Source: an uncultured SAR86 cluster bacterium (GTDB lineage Bacteria; Pseudomonadota; Gammaproteobacteria; Magnimaribacterales; TMED112). Taken from it: DNA of 64,000 nucleotides. The notes under the pieces were generated by a model. It searched no databases. It saw nothing but the letters and a program-made list of their open reading frames with translations, and had not been told where the DNA came from. Numbering within the stretch: position 1 is the stretch's first letter; each line of letters begins with the position of its first letter. This document shows, one piece after another, positions 63,478 through 64,000 of the stretch. Made by a program: the position numbers and the translations under genes. Location of the stretch: positions 256,077-320,076 of the forward strand of contig CACATF010000001.1 in NCBI GenBank assembly GCA_902535365.1, given 5' to 3'.

Positions 63478-64000
63478 ATGGAAAAGGTTCTGACAGAAGC
63501 TCTCACATTTGACGATGTATTGGTCTTGCCAATGCATTCTGACGTCCTGCCAAAGCAAGTATCGCTTAAAACAAAATTCACTAAAAACATAGATTTAAAC
63601 CTACCGTTTTGCTCAGCAGCAATGGATACTGTAACTGAAGCTAAAATGGCTATCGCCTTAGCATCACTTGGTGGCATTGGCATCATCCATAAAAATAATT
63701 CACCAGAAGAACAGGCCGCTCAAGTTTTGCAGGTCAAAAAATTTGAAAGTGGCATTGTTCGTGATCCTATAACAATCAAATCAACCAACACACTAAAAGA
63801 ATTGGTACAGCTAACAAGAGAATTGAAGATCTCTGGTATGCCTGTGGTCGATGATGAAGAGTTAAAAGGTATCGTGACTAGTAGGGACTTTCGATATGCA
63901 CGAGATGAGGAGCAGCTAGTTTCTGAAATTATGACTCCTAAAGACAAACTAATTACAGTTCATGAAGGTGAAACACAAGATAACGTCAAAGCCTTAATGT
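63478..64000 (+). CDS. guaB: IMP dehydrogenase, N-terminal part (runs off the window)
   Basis: The first 174 residues of the enzyme that commits IMP to GMP synthesis. The start EKVLTEALTFDDVLVLPMHSDVLP and the block NLPFCSAAMDTVTEAKMAIALASLGGIGIIH are hallmarks of GuaB. The first CBS domain (GIVRDPITIKS onward) and the start of the second (MTPKDKLITVHEGE) are also visible. The catalytic Cys loop lies beyond the window. The gene is open at base 64000, so its 3' end is unseen. Confidence 0.95.
   Translation, partial: MEKVLTEALTFDDVLVLPMHSDVLPKQVSLKTKFTKNIDLNLPFCSAAMDTVTEAKMAIALASLGGIGIIHKNNSPEEQAAQVLQVKKFESGIVRDPITIKSTNTLKELVQLTRELKISGMPVVDDEELKGIVTSRDFRYARDEEQLVSEIMTPKDKLITVHEGETQDNVKALM

Noticed and set aside
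63442-63558. Longer N-terminus for the prepilin peptidase
   Set aside because: It would run antisense into guaB. The ATG at 63441 starts directly with the first membrane helix.
1-64000. CRISPR array or long tandem repeat
   Set aside because: Reading the few non-coding gaps showed no regularly spaced repeats.

Overview
The window looks like a tightly packed, AT-rich chromosome of a free-living marine gammaproteobacterium, perhaps SAR86-like. I infer this from Pseudomonas-type gene order (ubiG-mupP-yciK, then gyrA-serC-pheA-tyrA-aroA-cmk-rpsA), start/stop overlaps at most junctions, a three-subunit proton-pumping transhydrogenase, a photolyase and almost no non-coding DNA. The genus is inference, not shown. 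No gap longer than 300 bases lacks a gene.

Layout. 1-4045: 3' part of rluB, then a minus-strand run (ubiG, mupP, yciK, a phage-type small SH3-like protein, a secreted EEP-fold hydrolase). 4095-18875: pntAA-pntAB-pntB, gyrA, aromatic amino acid genes, cmk, rpsA, pyrF, pgi, uvrC, a VOC protein. 18977-25973: infC-rpmI-rplT-pheS-pheT-metK, a nucleotidyltransferase-cupin fusion and ahcY. Both PheRS subunits are clearly reduced. 25992-47203: a more AT-rich accessory region beginning at tRNA-Cys, with tRNA-Leu(UAA) inside it, devoted to cell-surface polysaccharide. 47215-49483: YjbH-like and YjbE/GfcA-like genes. 49617-64000: aceE-aceF, galE, an inositol-phosphatase-like gene, an ELM1-like gene, photolyase, aldehyde dehydrogenase, class II aldolase, fumC, pterin dehydratase, queC-queE, prepilin peptidase and the start of guaB.

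Most notable content. Inside the polysaccharide region (28447-34748) lies a complete-looking lasso-peptide-type RiPP cluster: a PF14907-type nucleotidyltransferase, a two-gene ABC exporter, a PqqD-like leader-binding protein (B1), a transglutaminase-like leader peptidase (B2), an asparagine-synthetase-like cyclase (C), a 46-codon precursor gene at 33720-33860 and an HPr-kinase-like gene. The precursor fits the lasso leader pattern [Y/W]-x2-P-x-[L/I]-x3-G-x5-T exactly. The kinase and nucleotidyltransferase suggest tailoring of the peptide's C-terminal Ser/Thr, as in paeninodin-type clusters.

How the genes work together. The polysaccharide genes form a Wzx/Wzy-type system: initiating sugar-phosphate transferase, two glycosyltransferases, flippase, polymerase, Wzc-Wzb-Wza export and control, nucleotide-sugar dehydrogenases and epimerases, a heparinase/alginate-lyase-like enzyme and YjbH. 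The dehydrogenases point to uronic acids in the polymer. The RiPP genes sit between two parts of this system on the same strand. A repeated -10-like box 5-7 bases before the start codon of several operon-head genes suggests leaderless transcription.
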